A stretch of 64,000 bases of DNA from Komarekiella atlantica HA4396-MV6. Its GTDB lineage: Bacteria; Cyanobacteriota; Cyanobacteriia; Cyanobacteriales; Nostocaceae. Each line of letters begins with the position of its first letter. Position 1 is the stretch's first letter. The stretch covers positions 248,001-312,000 of the forward strand of contig JAHHHK010000002.1 in the NCBI GenBank assembly GCA_019359395.1. Direction: 5' to 3'. This document shows positions 16,837 to 26,231 of this stretch, piece after piece. The translations under genes were made by a program, and so were the position numbers. The notes under the pieces were generated by a model. It was not told the DNA's origin. It did no database searches and was given only the letters and a program-made list of their open reading frames with translations.

Positions 16837-19800
16837 ATGCCCTATATTCTTTATTTTCCTTTGCTACACTATGGTGTCGTTGTATTAATTGTTGCACTTA
16901 CCTTTGTGTTAATGCTGGTGCTAGACCCCTGGTTAGGTATGAGTGAAAGTCCATTCTTGCTATTTTTTAGCGCTGTAATGGTGAGTGCTTGGTATGGTGG
17001 TTTGAAGTCAGGGCTGTTAGCAACCTTCTTGTCTGCTTTACTGGGCAATTACTTTTTCCTTTTCCCAAGGTATGAACTGAGTTTTGACCTATCGAGTTTA
17101 GTGCAAATCGGTTTATTTGGAGTGCAGGGATTTCTCTTCAGTATTCTCTGTGAAGCTCTCAGGACTGCCAAACGACATGCTGAAGGAAATTTAGAAAAGC
17201 TCAGAGCGAGTGAAGAACGATTTCGATTAGCGTTAAGCAGTTCAGATATTGTAGTCTTTCAGCAGGATCGCGATTTGCGATACCAGTGGATTCATAATCC
17301 TCAAGGTGTCAAAACAGCCGAGGAAATGCTAGGTAAATCTGACTATGAATTATTTTCTGCCTCAGAAGCAAAGCAACTAGCTGCAATTAAGCAGAGGGTA
17401 ATCGAAACAGGTGCTTCAGCCCATGAAGAGGTTTATCTAACAGTGCGTGAAGAAGTTCGTTACTATGATTTACTAGTTGAACCGCTCAAGAGTGAAGCTA
17501 ATAGTAGCATTCAGGGTGTTAGCTGTGCAGCGGTGAATATTACTGAGCGCAAGCATACAGAACTAGAAAACGCCAAGTTGCAGCAAAAACTCCAAGAAGC
17601 CAATCAGCGCAAAGACGAATCTTTGGCGTTGTTTGATGCTTGGCTCGCTAGCTCACCAGTGGCGCTGACTTTTCTGGATACTGAACTTTGCTACATTTAT
17701 GTTAATGAAGCGCTGGCTACTGTCAATGGTAAACCACAAAGCCAACACATTGGTCATACTTTAGGTGAAGTGTTGCCAGAATGGGTAGAGCAACTTGAGC
17801 CAATCTTGCGTCAGGTGATGGAGACAAAAGAACCATTACTTAATCAGGAAGTGAGTGGTGAAACCTATCCGCCTGGTGTATATCGTTGTGGTCTTGTCAG
17901 TTATCATCCGGTGTGCTTACCAGATGGGCAAGTACTGGGAGTAGGGGTAACTGCCATTGATATTACTCAACTCAAGCAAACCGAGCAAGCATTGCGGAAA
18001 AGCGAAGCAAAGTTTCGTAGTGTGGTTGAGTCAAACATGATTGGTATTGGCTTCTGGGATAGAGACGGCGGAATTACAGAAGCTAACGATGCTTTGTTGA
18101 ACATGGTGGGTTATACCCGTGAAGAATTACTGGCTGGAAGACTTAACTGGCAAGATTTGACTCCGGCAGAATACCAATTACTCGACGAGCAAGCGCTGAC
18201 TCAATTTCAAAATAGCTTGTTTTGCACTCCCTTTGAGAAGGAATATACTCGTAAAGATGGTTCACGTTTCCCGATTCTGATAGGTGGTAGCCATTTTGAG
18301 GAGACTTTAGATCAAGGAGCTTTTTTTGTTCTCGATATTACAGAACGCAAGCAGGCTGAGGACGCACTCCGCTGTATTGCTCAAACTAGTACTACCCTTT
18401 CTACTTCTTTAGATTATGAGGAAACCTTAGAACAGATTGCTAAAATTTTAGTTCCTCAACTGGCTGATTGGTGTTGTGTCGATATTATCGATGAAGATGG
18501 TTCTGTTCACCGCCTAGCTATTGCTCATGCAGATTCTTCAAAAGCAGAGTGGGCGCGTCAACTTCAGCAGTATGTGCCAGACTCCAAGGGGACAAATGCT
18601 ATTTCTAGAGTACTGCAAACTGGGCAACCAGAATTAATCACAGAAGTATCTGACTCACTACTAGCTGCAAGTACTCAGAATAACGAGCATTTACAAATTG
18701 TGCGGCAGATGGGAATCAAGTCTGCAATGATTGTACCGTTAGTGGCACGCCAGCGAGTACTCGGTAGCATTACGTTTGTCAGCGCCGATCGTCAATACGA
18801 GCAATGTGACCTAGCTTTAGCAGCCGATATTGCCTACCGCGCTGCTTTAGCATTTGAAAATGCCCGATTGTATCGAGACATCCAACAGGCTTTGCTGCAT
18901 TACGCCGAATCACTATCTCTTTTAGATGCTCTGCTAGCAGGTGCTCCTGTAGCTGTATGCTTTTTGGATAGAGAACTGCGATACATCCGAATAAATAAAG
19001 TATTGGCTGATATTAACGGTTTGAGTATAGAAGAACATCTGGGACGCAAATTCCAGGAAGTATTACCAGAAATAGCGGCTGAGGTTGAGCCGCAGTTACA
19101 ACAAGTCCTGGATACAGGAGAACCTCTGCTAAATGTGGAAATCAGCGGTGAGACACGGGAGCAACCTAGAAGGTATAGCTCCTGGCTGGGCAGCTATTAC
19201 CCGGTCTATAACGCATTGGGTGAAACGGTAGGAATTGGTATTATTCTGGCAGACATGACAGCAGCAAAACAAACAGAAGTTGCCCTGCGCGACAGCGAAG
19301 AAAAGTTCCGAACTATGTTTAATCAGGCAGTTGTCGGTATTAACTTAGTGGCATTGGATGGACGATATCTCCAGGTAAATCCTGCGATGTGCGACATTAC
19401 TGGGTATAGCTGTGAAGAGTTAACCCAAATGACCTTTCAGGAAATTACTCATCCTGACGATATAGAGCCTGATTTAGCAAATGCTCGGCGAGTCTTGGCA
19501 GGGGAGATTAGTGGTTATTCTTTAGAAAAGCGCTATATTCGCAAAGATGGTTCTCTGATTTGGGTAAACTTAACTTCATCAATAGTTTGGGATGCTAACG
19601 GACAGCCAAAGTATGCATTAGGTGTGGTCGAAGATATTAGCGATCGCCAAGCCGCGCAACGCGATCGCCAAAGGGCTGAAGCTGCACAAAACTTTTTAGT
19701 CGAAGCTAGCACTCTATTAGCTTCTTCATTAGATTATGAAGTCACATTGACCAACGTCGCTAACCTAGCAGTTCCGACGTTAGCTGACTTGTGTATTGTA

Positions 19801-21915
19801 GATATTTTTCGGGAAGATTGGTCAAATAAACAGATGGCGTTGGTAACTGCCAACCCCGCAAAACGCCAGATTTTAGCGGAAATACAACGGGATTATTCAT
19901 CCCAAAATGGAGCACAACAATTTCTTGTATACAAACTGCGACAGGGGGAATCTGTCTTTTTCTCCCAATTTCCCGACTCTGCTTTTATACAGATGGCTCA
20001 AAACGAGGAACATTTGCAATTACTACGAAGCTTAGGTATTCGTTCTTTAATGGTGATACCTCTGCGTTCCCGTGGGCAATTATTTGGAGCGATCGCTTTT
20101 TTGACGGCCGAGTCAGGTCGTTACTATGAAGCCGCAGACTTGGCTTTAGCAGAAGATGTTGCCCGTCGAGCGGCGACAGCAATTGATAACGCCAGACTTT
20201 ACCAAGAAACTCAGCAGGCCAAACAAGCGGCTGAGCGGGCTGTCAATCGAACGGTGCTTTTACAAACAATTACCGCCGCCCTCTCAGAAGCCCTAACCCC
20301 TCAACAAGTGGCCGATGTGGTGATGAATCAAGGAATTGCTGCTTTGGGTGCTCAAGCTGGTTCGGTTCTGTTACTAAATGACGCAGGTACTTCCCTAAAG
20401 ACTGTCCAAGCAATCGGCTATCAGCAATCGGCTATAGATGCTTTTGATAATTTTCCTTTAACTGCTTCTATCCCTTCAGCGGAAACAGTGCGAACTGGAG
20501 AGCCAATCTTTATAGACAATCGAGAAGCTTGGATTGAGAAATATCCTAATTTAGCGGATATTCCTCCTAAAACAGGACATTTTGCTTATGCTTGTATTCC
20601 TTTAATGCAAGATGGAAAAGCAATTGGAGCACTAGGATTAAACTTTGCGACTGCACAAGCATTTAGTGAAGAAGACCGGAGATTTATGTGGACTTTAGGG
20701 CAACAGTGTGCTCAGGCGATCGCCCGTGCTCAACTTTACGAAGCAGAACAAAGTGCGCGAAACCAAGCCGAAACAGCCAACCGGATTAAAGACGAATTTC
20801 TCGCTGTTCTCTCTCATGAGTTAAGAACTCCCCTAAATCCGATTCTGGGATGGGCAAAGTTACTGCGAACCCGCAAGTTCGACGAAGCAACCGTAATTCG
20901 CGCTTTGGAAACAATTGAGCGTAATGCCAACTTACAAACTCAACTTATTGAAGACCTGCTTGATGTTTCGCGGATTTTACGAGGTAAGCTCAGCCTCAAT
21001 ATCTGTGCAGTGGACTTGAATGCAACCATCACCGCCGCCTTAGAAACGGTGCGCTTAGCAGCAGAAGCCAAGTCTATCGAAATTCAAATGGTGCTGAGCA
21101 ATGATGTTGGACAGGTTATGGGTGATGGCGATCGCTTGCAACAGGTAATCTGGAATTTAGTTTCCAACGCTGTGAAATTTACACCTCCAGGCGGACGGGT
21201 AGAGATCCGGCTGGAACAAGTTGACTTCAACGCTCAAATCCAAGTAATTGATACAGGTAAAGGTATCAACCCAGAATTTTTGCCTCACGTCTTTGAATAT
21301 TTCCGTCAAGCAGACGCCAAGACAACTAGGATATTTGGCGGACTGGGACTGGGACTAGCAATTGTGCGTAATCTGGTGGAACTGCACGGTGGTACTGTTC
21401 AGGTAGAGAGTGCCGGCGAAGGACAAGGAGCAACATTTACAGTTAAGCTACCGTTACTCAAAAGTTCTGAATCCCAAGTGATGAGTGTGGAATCTTCTAT
21501 GTTGGAAGCTAATAATCAAGACTCATTACTTTCTGGAGTGCGAATCTTGCTTGTGGACGATCAGCCTGATGTGCGAGATTTCTTTAGCTTTGCGCTAGAA
21601 CAGTTTGGGGCGACTGTAACACCAGTAGAATCGGCAACTGAAGCACTAGAAGCACTAGCCCAGTTAAAGCCAGATATCCTGTTAAGCGATATTGGGATGC
21701 CGATAATGGATGGTTATATGTTGCTGCGCGAGATCAGAACATGGTCAAAAGAGCAAGGTGGACAAATTCCGGCGATCGCTTTGACTGCCTATGCTGGAGA
21801 AATTGACTACAATCAAGCAATTGCAGCCGGATTTCAAAAACATATCCGTAAACCCGCTGATCCACTTGAATTGGCTACAGCGATCGCTAATCTCATCGGA
21901 CGCAACCAGCCTTGA
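16837..21915 (+). CDS. Multisensor hybrid histidine kinase / response regulator
   Basis: 1692 residues. The N-terminus (1-125) has four hydrophobic segments resembling the KdpD-type DUF4118 membrane domain. Then follow PAS (about 130-240), PAS (260-385), PAS (385-505), GAF (520-680), PAS (690-810), PAS (815-945), GAF (960-1125), GAF (1145-1305), HisKA (AVLSHELRTPLNPI, phospho-acceptor His near 1326), HATPase (NLVSNAVKFTPPGGRVEIRL, GGLGLGLAIV) and a C-terminal receiver (ILLVDDQPDVRD, phospho-acceptor Asp in LLSDIGMP near 1617). It probably autophosphorylates and passes phosphate to its own receiver in response to redox, light or small ligands. The signal is unknown and no output gene is adjacent. 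Confidence 0.93.
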   Translation: MPYILYFPLLHYGVVVLIVALTFVLMLVLDPWLGMSESPFLLFFSAVMVSAWYGGLKSGLLATFLSALLGNYFFLFPRYELSFDLSSLVQIGLFGVQGFLFSILCEALRTAKRHAEGNLEKLRASEERFRLALSSSDIVVFQQDRDLRYQWIHNPQGVKTAEEMLGKSDYELFSASEAKQLAAIKQRVIETGASAHEEVYLTVREEVRYYDLLVEPLKSEANSSIQGVSCAAVNITERKHTELENAKLQQKLQEANQRKDESLALFDAWLASSPVALTFLDTELCYIYVNEALATVNGKPQSQHIGHTLGEVLPEWVEQLEPILRQVMETKEPLLNQEVSGETYPPGVYRCGLVSYHPVCLPDGQVLGVGVTAIDITQLKQTEQALRKSEAKFRSVVESNMIGIGFWDRDGGITEANDALLNMVGYTREELLAGRLNWQDLTPAEYQLLDEQALTQFQNSLFCTPFEKEYTRKDGSRFPILIGGSHFEETLDQGAFFVLDITERKQAEDALRCIAQTSTTLSTSLDYEETLEQIAKILVPQLADWCCVDIIDEDGSVHRLAIAHADSSKAEWARQLQQYVPDSKGTNAISRVLQTGQPELITEVSDSLLAASTQNNEHLQIVRQMGIKSAMIVPLVARQRVLGSITFVSADRQYEQCDLALAADIAYRAALAFENARLYRDIQQALLHYAESLSLLDALLAGAPVAVCFLDRELRYIRINKVLADINGLSIEEHLGRKFQEVLPEIAAEVEPQLQQVLDTGEPLLNVEISGETREQPRRYSSWLGSYYPVYNALGETVGIGIILADMTAAKQTEVALRDSEEKFRTMFNQAVVGINLVALDGRYLQVNPAMCDITGYSCEELTQMTFQEITHPDDIEPDLANARRVLAGEISGYSLEKRYIRKDGSLIWVNLTSSIVWDANGQPKYALGVVEDISDRQAAQRDRQRAEAAQNFLVEASTLLASSLDYEVTLTNVANLAVPTLADLCIVDIFREDWSNKQMALVTANPAKRQILAEIQRDYSSQNGAQQFLVYKLRQGESVFFSQFPDSAFIQMAQNEEHLQLLRSLGIRSLMVIPLRSRGQLFGAIAFLTAESGRYYEAADLALAEDVARRAATAIDNARLYQETQQAKQAAERAVNRTVLLQTITAALSEALTPQQVADVVMNQGIAALGAQAGSVLLLNDAGTSLKTVQAIGYQQSAIDAFDNFPLTASIPSAETVRTGEPIFIDNREAWIEKYPNLADIPPKTGHFAYACIPLMQDGKAIGALGLNFATAQAFSEEDRRFMWTLGQQCAQAIARAQLYEAEQSARNQAETANRIKDEFLAVLSHELRTPLNPILGWAKLLRTRKFDEATVIRALETIERNANLQTQLIEDLLDVSRILRGKLSLNICAVDLNATITAALETVRLAAEAKSIEIQMVLSNDVGQVMGDGDRLQQVIWNLVSNAVKFTPPGGRVEIRLEQVDFNAQIQVIDTGKGINPEFLPHVFEYFRQADAKTTRIFGGLGLGLAIVRNLVELHGGTVQVESAGEGQGATFTVKLPLLKSSESQVMSVESSMLEANNQDSLLSGVRILLVDDQPDVRDFFSFALEQFGATVTPVESATEALEALAQLKPDILLSDIGMPIMDGYMLLREIRTWSKEQGGQIPAIALTAYAGEIDYNQAIAAGFQKHIRKPADPLELATAIANLIGRNQP

Positions 21916-22107
21916 GCTTCACGCAACCATTTAATTTTTATAGTAAACATAATTAAATCAGTAAACAGTAAACAGTAAACAGTTATCAAGGTGGATGGTG
22001 GGGGATTTAAACCTGCTAGATAGCGCCTGCCACTAATCAACTTTCAGCAAAGCTTGTAGGGTGGGCATTACAATGCATACGTGTCAACTTCAGCTAAAAA
22101 TAGCTTT

Positions 22108-22211
22108 ATACTATTTAACTTTAAAAATGATACAAATACGTTGGTGGGGGCACGGCATTGCCGTGCCCTTACGAGAAATCTATATGTATCAAGATTTTCG
22201 TGAATTGGTAT
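22108..22211. mobile_element. MITE family 2, copy with palindromic centre
   Basis: Bounded by ATACTATTTAAC...TGATAC and GTATCAAG...TTGGTAT, with the centre GGGCACGGCATTGCCGTGCCC. A truncated inverted copy lies at 39996-40078 and a decayed one near 10954-11024. It has no coding capacity. Confidence 0.75.
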
Positions 22212-22255
22212 TACTGTTGGCCTCCTCATCCGCCAGAGAATGAATTTTCTGGCTA

Positions 22256-22327
22256 ATAGCAAAAGTCTACTCAAGTAGACTCAAGATTTTGGGCGATTTT
22301 ATAGTCATCTAAAGATGACTTTTGCTA
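22256..22327. repeat. Nested inverted repeat (cruciform-like)
   Basis: The outer arms ATAGCAAAAGTC and GACTTTTGCTAT are exact complements. Between them lie two further hairpins, GTCTACTcaAGTAGAC and AGTCATCTaaAGATGACT. The whole would fold as a junction with two inner hairpins. Confidence 0.8.
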
Positions 22328-22488
22328 TGAGCAAGGAACTTCAGTTCCAAGCGGGATATGGATTTCACGCTAAGTTGACACCAATGCATTACAATGCCTA
22401 CCTACTGTGATCTATTCTTATGAAACCCGCTGTAAATGAGAGTTAGTGTTAACGCGAAGCGCGTAAAGCACCATAATGGCTATTAAAT

Positions 22489-24063
22489 TTACAATTTCCG
22501 AAGTGAAACCTTCTCGATAAAAACTTCTTCTCGTTGCTCACCATTTTTTGGCAGAAAACTCACTTTTAAATCTGGTTCTGACTGTTGTTCGCGTCTGTCT
22601 ACTTGTTCAGCTAATTGGTCAGTGATGTCAAACAGCAGAGTTTTTGTGACTCGTTTTTGGCTTGGTAATTCAAAGAAACTGATAGTACCAGCAAAATAAA
22701 CATCTTTGTCAGCCGCCGCCGCTGGATTGGGCAAGTTGACATAAACATCATAAGTGCCTCTCGGCTTTCCTTGGAAAGATACTTCAACTTCTAGCACATA
22801 ACCGTTTTCTGGACTAGCCAGCAAAGAGCGTTCGCCCCCGCGACCAGTAGATAATGGCACAACTACTGTTATTGGTTCATCAGTTAATTGGGCTTTAACT
22901 TCTCTAGTCGCAACAGTTTCTTGCATACGTGCCCTTGGTTGTTGAATGCTTGCAAGCGATCGCGGACGCACTAAGATTTGATCATATTTATCATAGGTGT
23001 AATTCAGGTTATAAACTGCCTTAACGACTTCTTCAGGAGTTTTATATTCAACTAGCTCCCCTTTGCCATCAAAAAAGGCATAGGGAAATTCTACTGCTGC
23101 TAGCTCTTGAGGTGTCACTTGAGAACTAGCACCCTTTGCTAATGTCCAAGATTGCCAGTAACGGTCAATACTAGCGTGATGTAGCCAAAAGATTGGATCA
23201 AATCCAGCAGTCGGAACATCTCCCATCAGTCCCACACCTTCATCATAGGGAGAAGGGCCCTGCCAAATCGGATTAAACTTGTCTTTGGGAAAACTACCAC
23301 CTATATAGCCGTGCATGACATTGTGAGGTGATTGTTCAATCTGGCTATTAAACACACTATATAAGATATTTTGGTATGCCGTCCGCTTGCCATCAATCAG
23401 ACCTTGTTGTGTTGATGGCTCAATTGGTTGACCTGCATTTAGGCTTGTGAGCCTCAATTCTTCGTAAAGACCGTTGGTTGTTTGGTCAGTAGGAAGTCTA
23501 AACGCTTCTGGTATTAATTTGTATTTTGCAGACTTACTGTTAGTGTAATCCCAGTATGGAATGGCAAAATTTGGATTACCAGAAAGGTTGCGAACAACTT
23601 GTTCAAAGTGATAAAGGTAGAGTCGATGCCAAGGGAGAAAGTGAACTCCAGTACCCGCTTCATGGGGACACTTCTGCCAATACTCTAGTAACTTTTTGAT
23701 CTGTGCTTGGGTTTTTGGATCTAAAGATGATGCATTGGTATAAATTGGGCACAGAGAATTTTGCTCTGTAAAATCCGCAGGAATGGGAACCCCATGAATT
23801 GCACCTTGGTAATACCAGCTAACGGGATCTGTACAACCCGATTCTCGGATCTTTTTGAGGGCAATTTTGAGCGACTGAAGATCTTTTTGTCCACTCCGAG
23901 AGTAAACATCTTTGCGAACAAACTTGGCCCTGGGTGATCTAATTGATTGGGTTGGCTGAGTTAACTCAGGTATTTGAGTAGATTGAGCATAAGCGTTGCT
24001 TGGTAGTAGCAGTATCCCCACAGTAGCGAATATTGCCATCAAAGCGAGAAGAAACTTTTTCAT
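22489..24063 (-). CDS. Secreted tyrosinase / polyphenol oxidase
   Basis: 524 residues from ATG 24063 (AGGA 6 bp upstream). A signal peptide spans about 1-27 (MKKFLLALMAIFATVGILLL then AYA). CuA: PHEAGTGVHFLPWHRLYLYH; CuB: HNVMHGYIGG and PIFWLHHASIDRYW, so all expected copper-binding histidines appear present. It oxidises monophenols or o-diphenols to quinones in the periplasm or outside the cell. The last 130 residues (GRGGERSLL, TYDVYVNLPNP) resemble the C-terminal KFDV-type domain of plant polyphenol oxidases, which shields the copper site before activation. It is unlike the second tyrosinase at 37291 in length and tail. It stands alone as a unit. Confidence 0.88.
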   Translation of the reverse strand: MKKFLLALMAIFATVGILLLPSNAYAQSTQIPELTQPTQSIRSPRAKFVRKDVYSRSGQKDLQSLKIALKKIRESGCTDPVSWYYQGAIHGVPIPADFTEQNSLCPIYTNASSLDPKTQAQIKKLLEYWQKCPHEAGTGVHFLPWHRLYLYHFEQVVRNLSGNPNFAIPYWDYTNSKSAKYKLIPEAFRLPTDQTTNGLYEELRLTSLNAGQPIEPSTQQGLIDGKRTAYQNILYSVFNSQIEQSPHNVMHGYIGGSFPKDKFNPIWQGPSPYDEGVGLMGDVPTAGFDPIFWLHHASIDRYWQSWTLAKGASSQVTPQELAAVEFPYAFFDGKGELVEYKTPEEVVKAVYNLNYTYDKYDQILVRPRSLASIQQPRARMQETVATREVKAQLTDEPITVVVPLSTGRGGERSLLASPENGYVLEVEVSFQGKPRGTYDVYVNLPNPAAAADKDVYFAGTISFFELPSQKRVTKTLLFDITDQLAEQVDRREQQSEPDLKVSFLPKNGEQREEVFIEKVSLRKL

Positions 24064-25196
24064 AACTTTCCTAAACATTTGATCAGCCAAGTAGATTACA
24101 GAGATCATTTCATACTAATTCACCAAAGTTCTGTTTGATTGATTAGGCTTTGGAGTGCGTGCTGCCTCTAATAATTAGCGAAAAGACTAATCATCTCTCC
24201 TAGACTGTGATAGACATTAGTGTCACAGACAACTAGAAGCGTCAAACTTCCAAATATTACCAGTCCTTGAAGGTAGAATGTACGGTTACTGATTCCGTTC
24301 TCAGTTATTAATTAAACCAGGTATGTAAAGCCTTTTTTTTTACTTCAAAAATCTTCACACCAGTTCTTACTTGATTGAAGTGTGATAATACCGTTTCTTT
24401 GTAAAGCTGTGCCAAACTCTTTTCATCTCTTATTTCTTGGCGTACTTGGTGAACCAGCGCTCTCCGGCAAAGAGAAGTCTGTAGCAAGATCCCGTAGGGT
24501 GCGCCGGCGTCCGGCGTAAAGCCCTTTGGGCATGGCTTCTCTACGAGACGCTTTGCGTAGCTTGCTTCCCCGTAGGGGTACGCTTACGGCGCAGCGTAAA
24601 GCCTGCGGCATAGCTTTGTTTAGAGCGACGTTCGCGGTAGAGTAGCCTCTCGCAGAGAAGGGAGAAGGAGCGTCACCCGGAGGGCGGTATGCCGGCATCC
24701 TAAGGCGGGCGTCTCCCCTTGAGAGAAGACCGCGCTGGCTCCCCTTAAAAAGAGGGGAACTTCTAAAGCCTCCTTTTTAAGGGGGTTGGGGGATCTGAGT
24801 GCGTAAGTCCTGAAATTTATACCTCAGCAGAGTAGGAAACATAATGGATTATTCTTAATAAATATTTAAAAGTAAGCGAAGCTCCGGGTAATAGGAGCGC
24901 AAAACTTTTCAAGACAGCAGGCGTGGTTTTATTACAAGCTATCGTGATTAGTGCTACTAGAAGGGGATCATCCATAACTCAGCTGTTTCCCCTTATATAT
25001 GCTGTTATTCTTTATTTACTGCAATTACAAACATTTGCTTTGTTAATTTGTTAAGCAACAAAAATTATGTCAGTCAAAAGCTATAAATTGAATATTTTAA
25101 TATATAACTTTGGGATAATTAAATCTCTAAAAAACATGTTTATAAGTAAAACCATAGGTATCAAACACCTATGTATGTCAAGTGAGGCTAATAATT
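24064..25196. other. Long intergenic region dense in repeats
   Basis: No credible gene. 24480-24690 is GC-rich and built of dispersed repeats (AGCAAGATCCCGTAGGG, TCTCTACGAGACGC, GCGTAGCTTGC). 24735-24795 carries an inverted CCCCTTAAAAAGAGGGG / CCTCCTTTTTAAGGGGG motif. 24830-25150 is AT-rich. A 7-bp hairpin (CATAGGT...ACCTATG, 25153-25173) sits just upstream of the small peptide gene. Confidence 0.6.
25153..25173 (+). promoter_or_regulatory. Hairpin upstream of peptide gene ribosome binding site
   Basis: A perfect 7-bp stem CATAGGT/ACCTATG with a 7-nt loop lies 8 bp before the GTGAGG ribosome binding site of the gene at 25197. A role in translation or RNA stability is an inference from position. 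Confidence 0.4.
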
Positions 25197-25373
25197 ATGT
25201 CACTTCAAACCATTACATCCGAGTTGTTGAGAGAGCTATCCAGAGAAGAACAAGAGATTCTATCTGGGGGACAAAACGACAGAGATGGAGACAGAGACAG
25301 AGACCGAGATAGAGACCGAGACAAAAGATACAAATGCCGTTACTGTTACGACTGTGAACGTTACCGTGACTAA
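25197..25373 (+). CDS. GG-leader small peptide with Asp-Arg repeat and Cys cluster
   Basis: 58 residues from ATG 25197 (GTGAGG 10 bp upstream; GTG at 25182 is an alternative start). Residues 1-25 look like a cyanobacterial bacteriocin-type leader (TSELLRELSREEQEILSGG) ending in a double glycine, the usual cut site of peptidase-containing ABC exporters. The rest is a strongly charged core: an Asp-Arg dipeptide repeat from 6-bp tandem DNA repeats, then KCRYCYDCERYRD with three cysteines in a C-x-x-C-x-x-C arrangement. No modifying enzyme, peptidase or exporter is adjacent, so maturation would depend on enzymes encoded elsewhere. Function is unknown; the leader resemblance is by eye. Confidence 0.65.
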   Translation: MSLQTITSELLRELSREEQEILSGGQNDRDGDRDRDRDRDRDKRYKCRYCYDCERYRD

Positions 25374-25618
25374 GTTTGCAAAGTTGACTGAGTAATGCAG
25401 TAGTTTGTACTTTGTAATTAGTAGGGAAGGAAAAGACTTACATAACTTAACTCAACAATCAAGTTTTGAGAAGTTTAGACAGTCTCCTGCGTTCTTTTAA
25501 AACTTTCAATTAAAAGAATAGATAGCAGAAAAATAGGGATAGTCCTTACTTTTCTGCCCTTCCCTTACTTTAAATGCAAGTATTTAGTGGTGGAAAGCCT
25601 AGCGAACGTTTACCTGTA

Positions 25619-25990
25619 TTAACTTGGGTTAATTAAACTAATGATCGCCTTAACCAATGCATCCGGATCTACTGGTTTGGGAATATGCATTTGAAACCCC
25701 GCTGCTAGTGCTTGCTGCTGATTAATTTCGCCTGCATAGGCTGTTAGAGCGATCGCTGGTACCTGTCCTCCCTGCTGAGGCGATCGCTTTCTGACTTCAC
25801 GCATCAGCATATAACCGTCTGTTCGTGGCATTCCAATATCACTAACTAGAACATCTGGTATGGACTCAGACAATGCTTCTAATGCCTCTTGTGCTGATGA
25901 CACGGCGGTTACTTCTACACCGTAGTCTTGCAGAATGAAGGTCACTAAGTCTCGAATATCTGGTTCATCATCTACCACTAGAATTTGCAT
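25619..25990 (-). CDS. Receiver-domain protein, remnant of a hybrid kinase
   Basis: From ATG 25990 the frame gives a complete receiver domain (ILVVDDEPDIRDLVTF, phospho-acceptor Asp in VSDIGMP, T in ALTAYAGE, K in HIPKPVD). The same frame continues upstream to about 26110 and reads QVVWNLPSNALKFTPTGG, the N-box of a histidine-kinase ATPase domain, but then stops. The ATP lid and G-boxes are deleted between the two. So this was a hybrid kinase similar to the one at 16837 that has lost its sensor, HisKA and most of its ATPase. The receiver itself is intact and could still act alone, but the start has no good ribosome binding site. Confidence 0.7.
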   Translation of the reverse strand: MQILVVDDEPDIRDLVTFILQDYGVEVTAVSSAQEALEALSESIPDVLVSDIGMPRTDGYMLMREVRKRSPQQGGQVPAIALTAYAGEINQQQALAAGFQMHIPKPVDPDALVKAIISLINPS

Positions 25991-26110
25991 ATGTTCAGAG
26001 CACTGGAGGTTCAGGGATATAAGTGAGAGTCGAATTTCTACCCGTCCTCCTGTTGGTGTAAATTTTAGCGCATTGGAAGGCAGGTTCCACACAACTTGCC
26101 CATCCCGCCC
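25991..26110 (-). pseudogene. Fragment of histidine-kinase ATPase domain
   Basis: In frame with the receiver protein downstream; see that entry. Only the N-box region survives. Confidence 0.6.
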
Positions 26111-26231
26111 AGAACTTATACTGATTCAATTAATGATTGCAACAAATCCTTTGGTAGAGTTGCAATGCAATTTTGCTGGTCTATCTGTCACTAGCATGGT
26201 AGCTGCATCATAACTAATATACTTATTTAAA

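Larger units (their letters stand above)
21916..22488. other. Repeat-rich intergenic region
   Basis: No gene. It holds three AGTAAAC heptamers near 21960-21982, a MITE at 22108-22211, a nested hairpin structure at 22256-22327, and scraps of the GGGCATTACAATGC repeat at about 22060 and 22385. Confidence 0.6.

Noticed and set aside
22068-22274. Short frames on both strands across the MITE
   Set aside because: They lie over MITE and hairpin sequence and have no homologue-like features.
24423-24698. Minus-strand 91-codon frame
   Set aside because: It is made entirely of GC-rich dispersed repeats that occur elsewhere in noncoding DNA.
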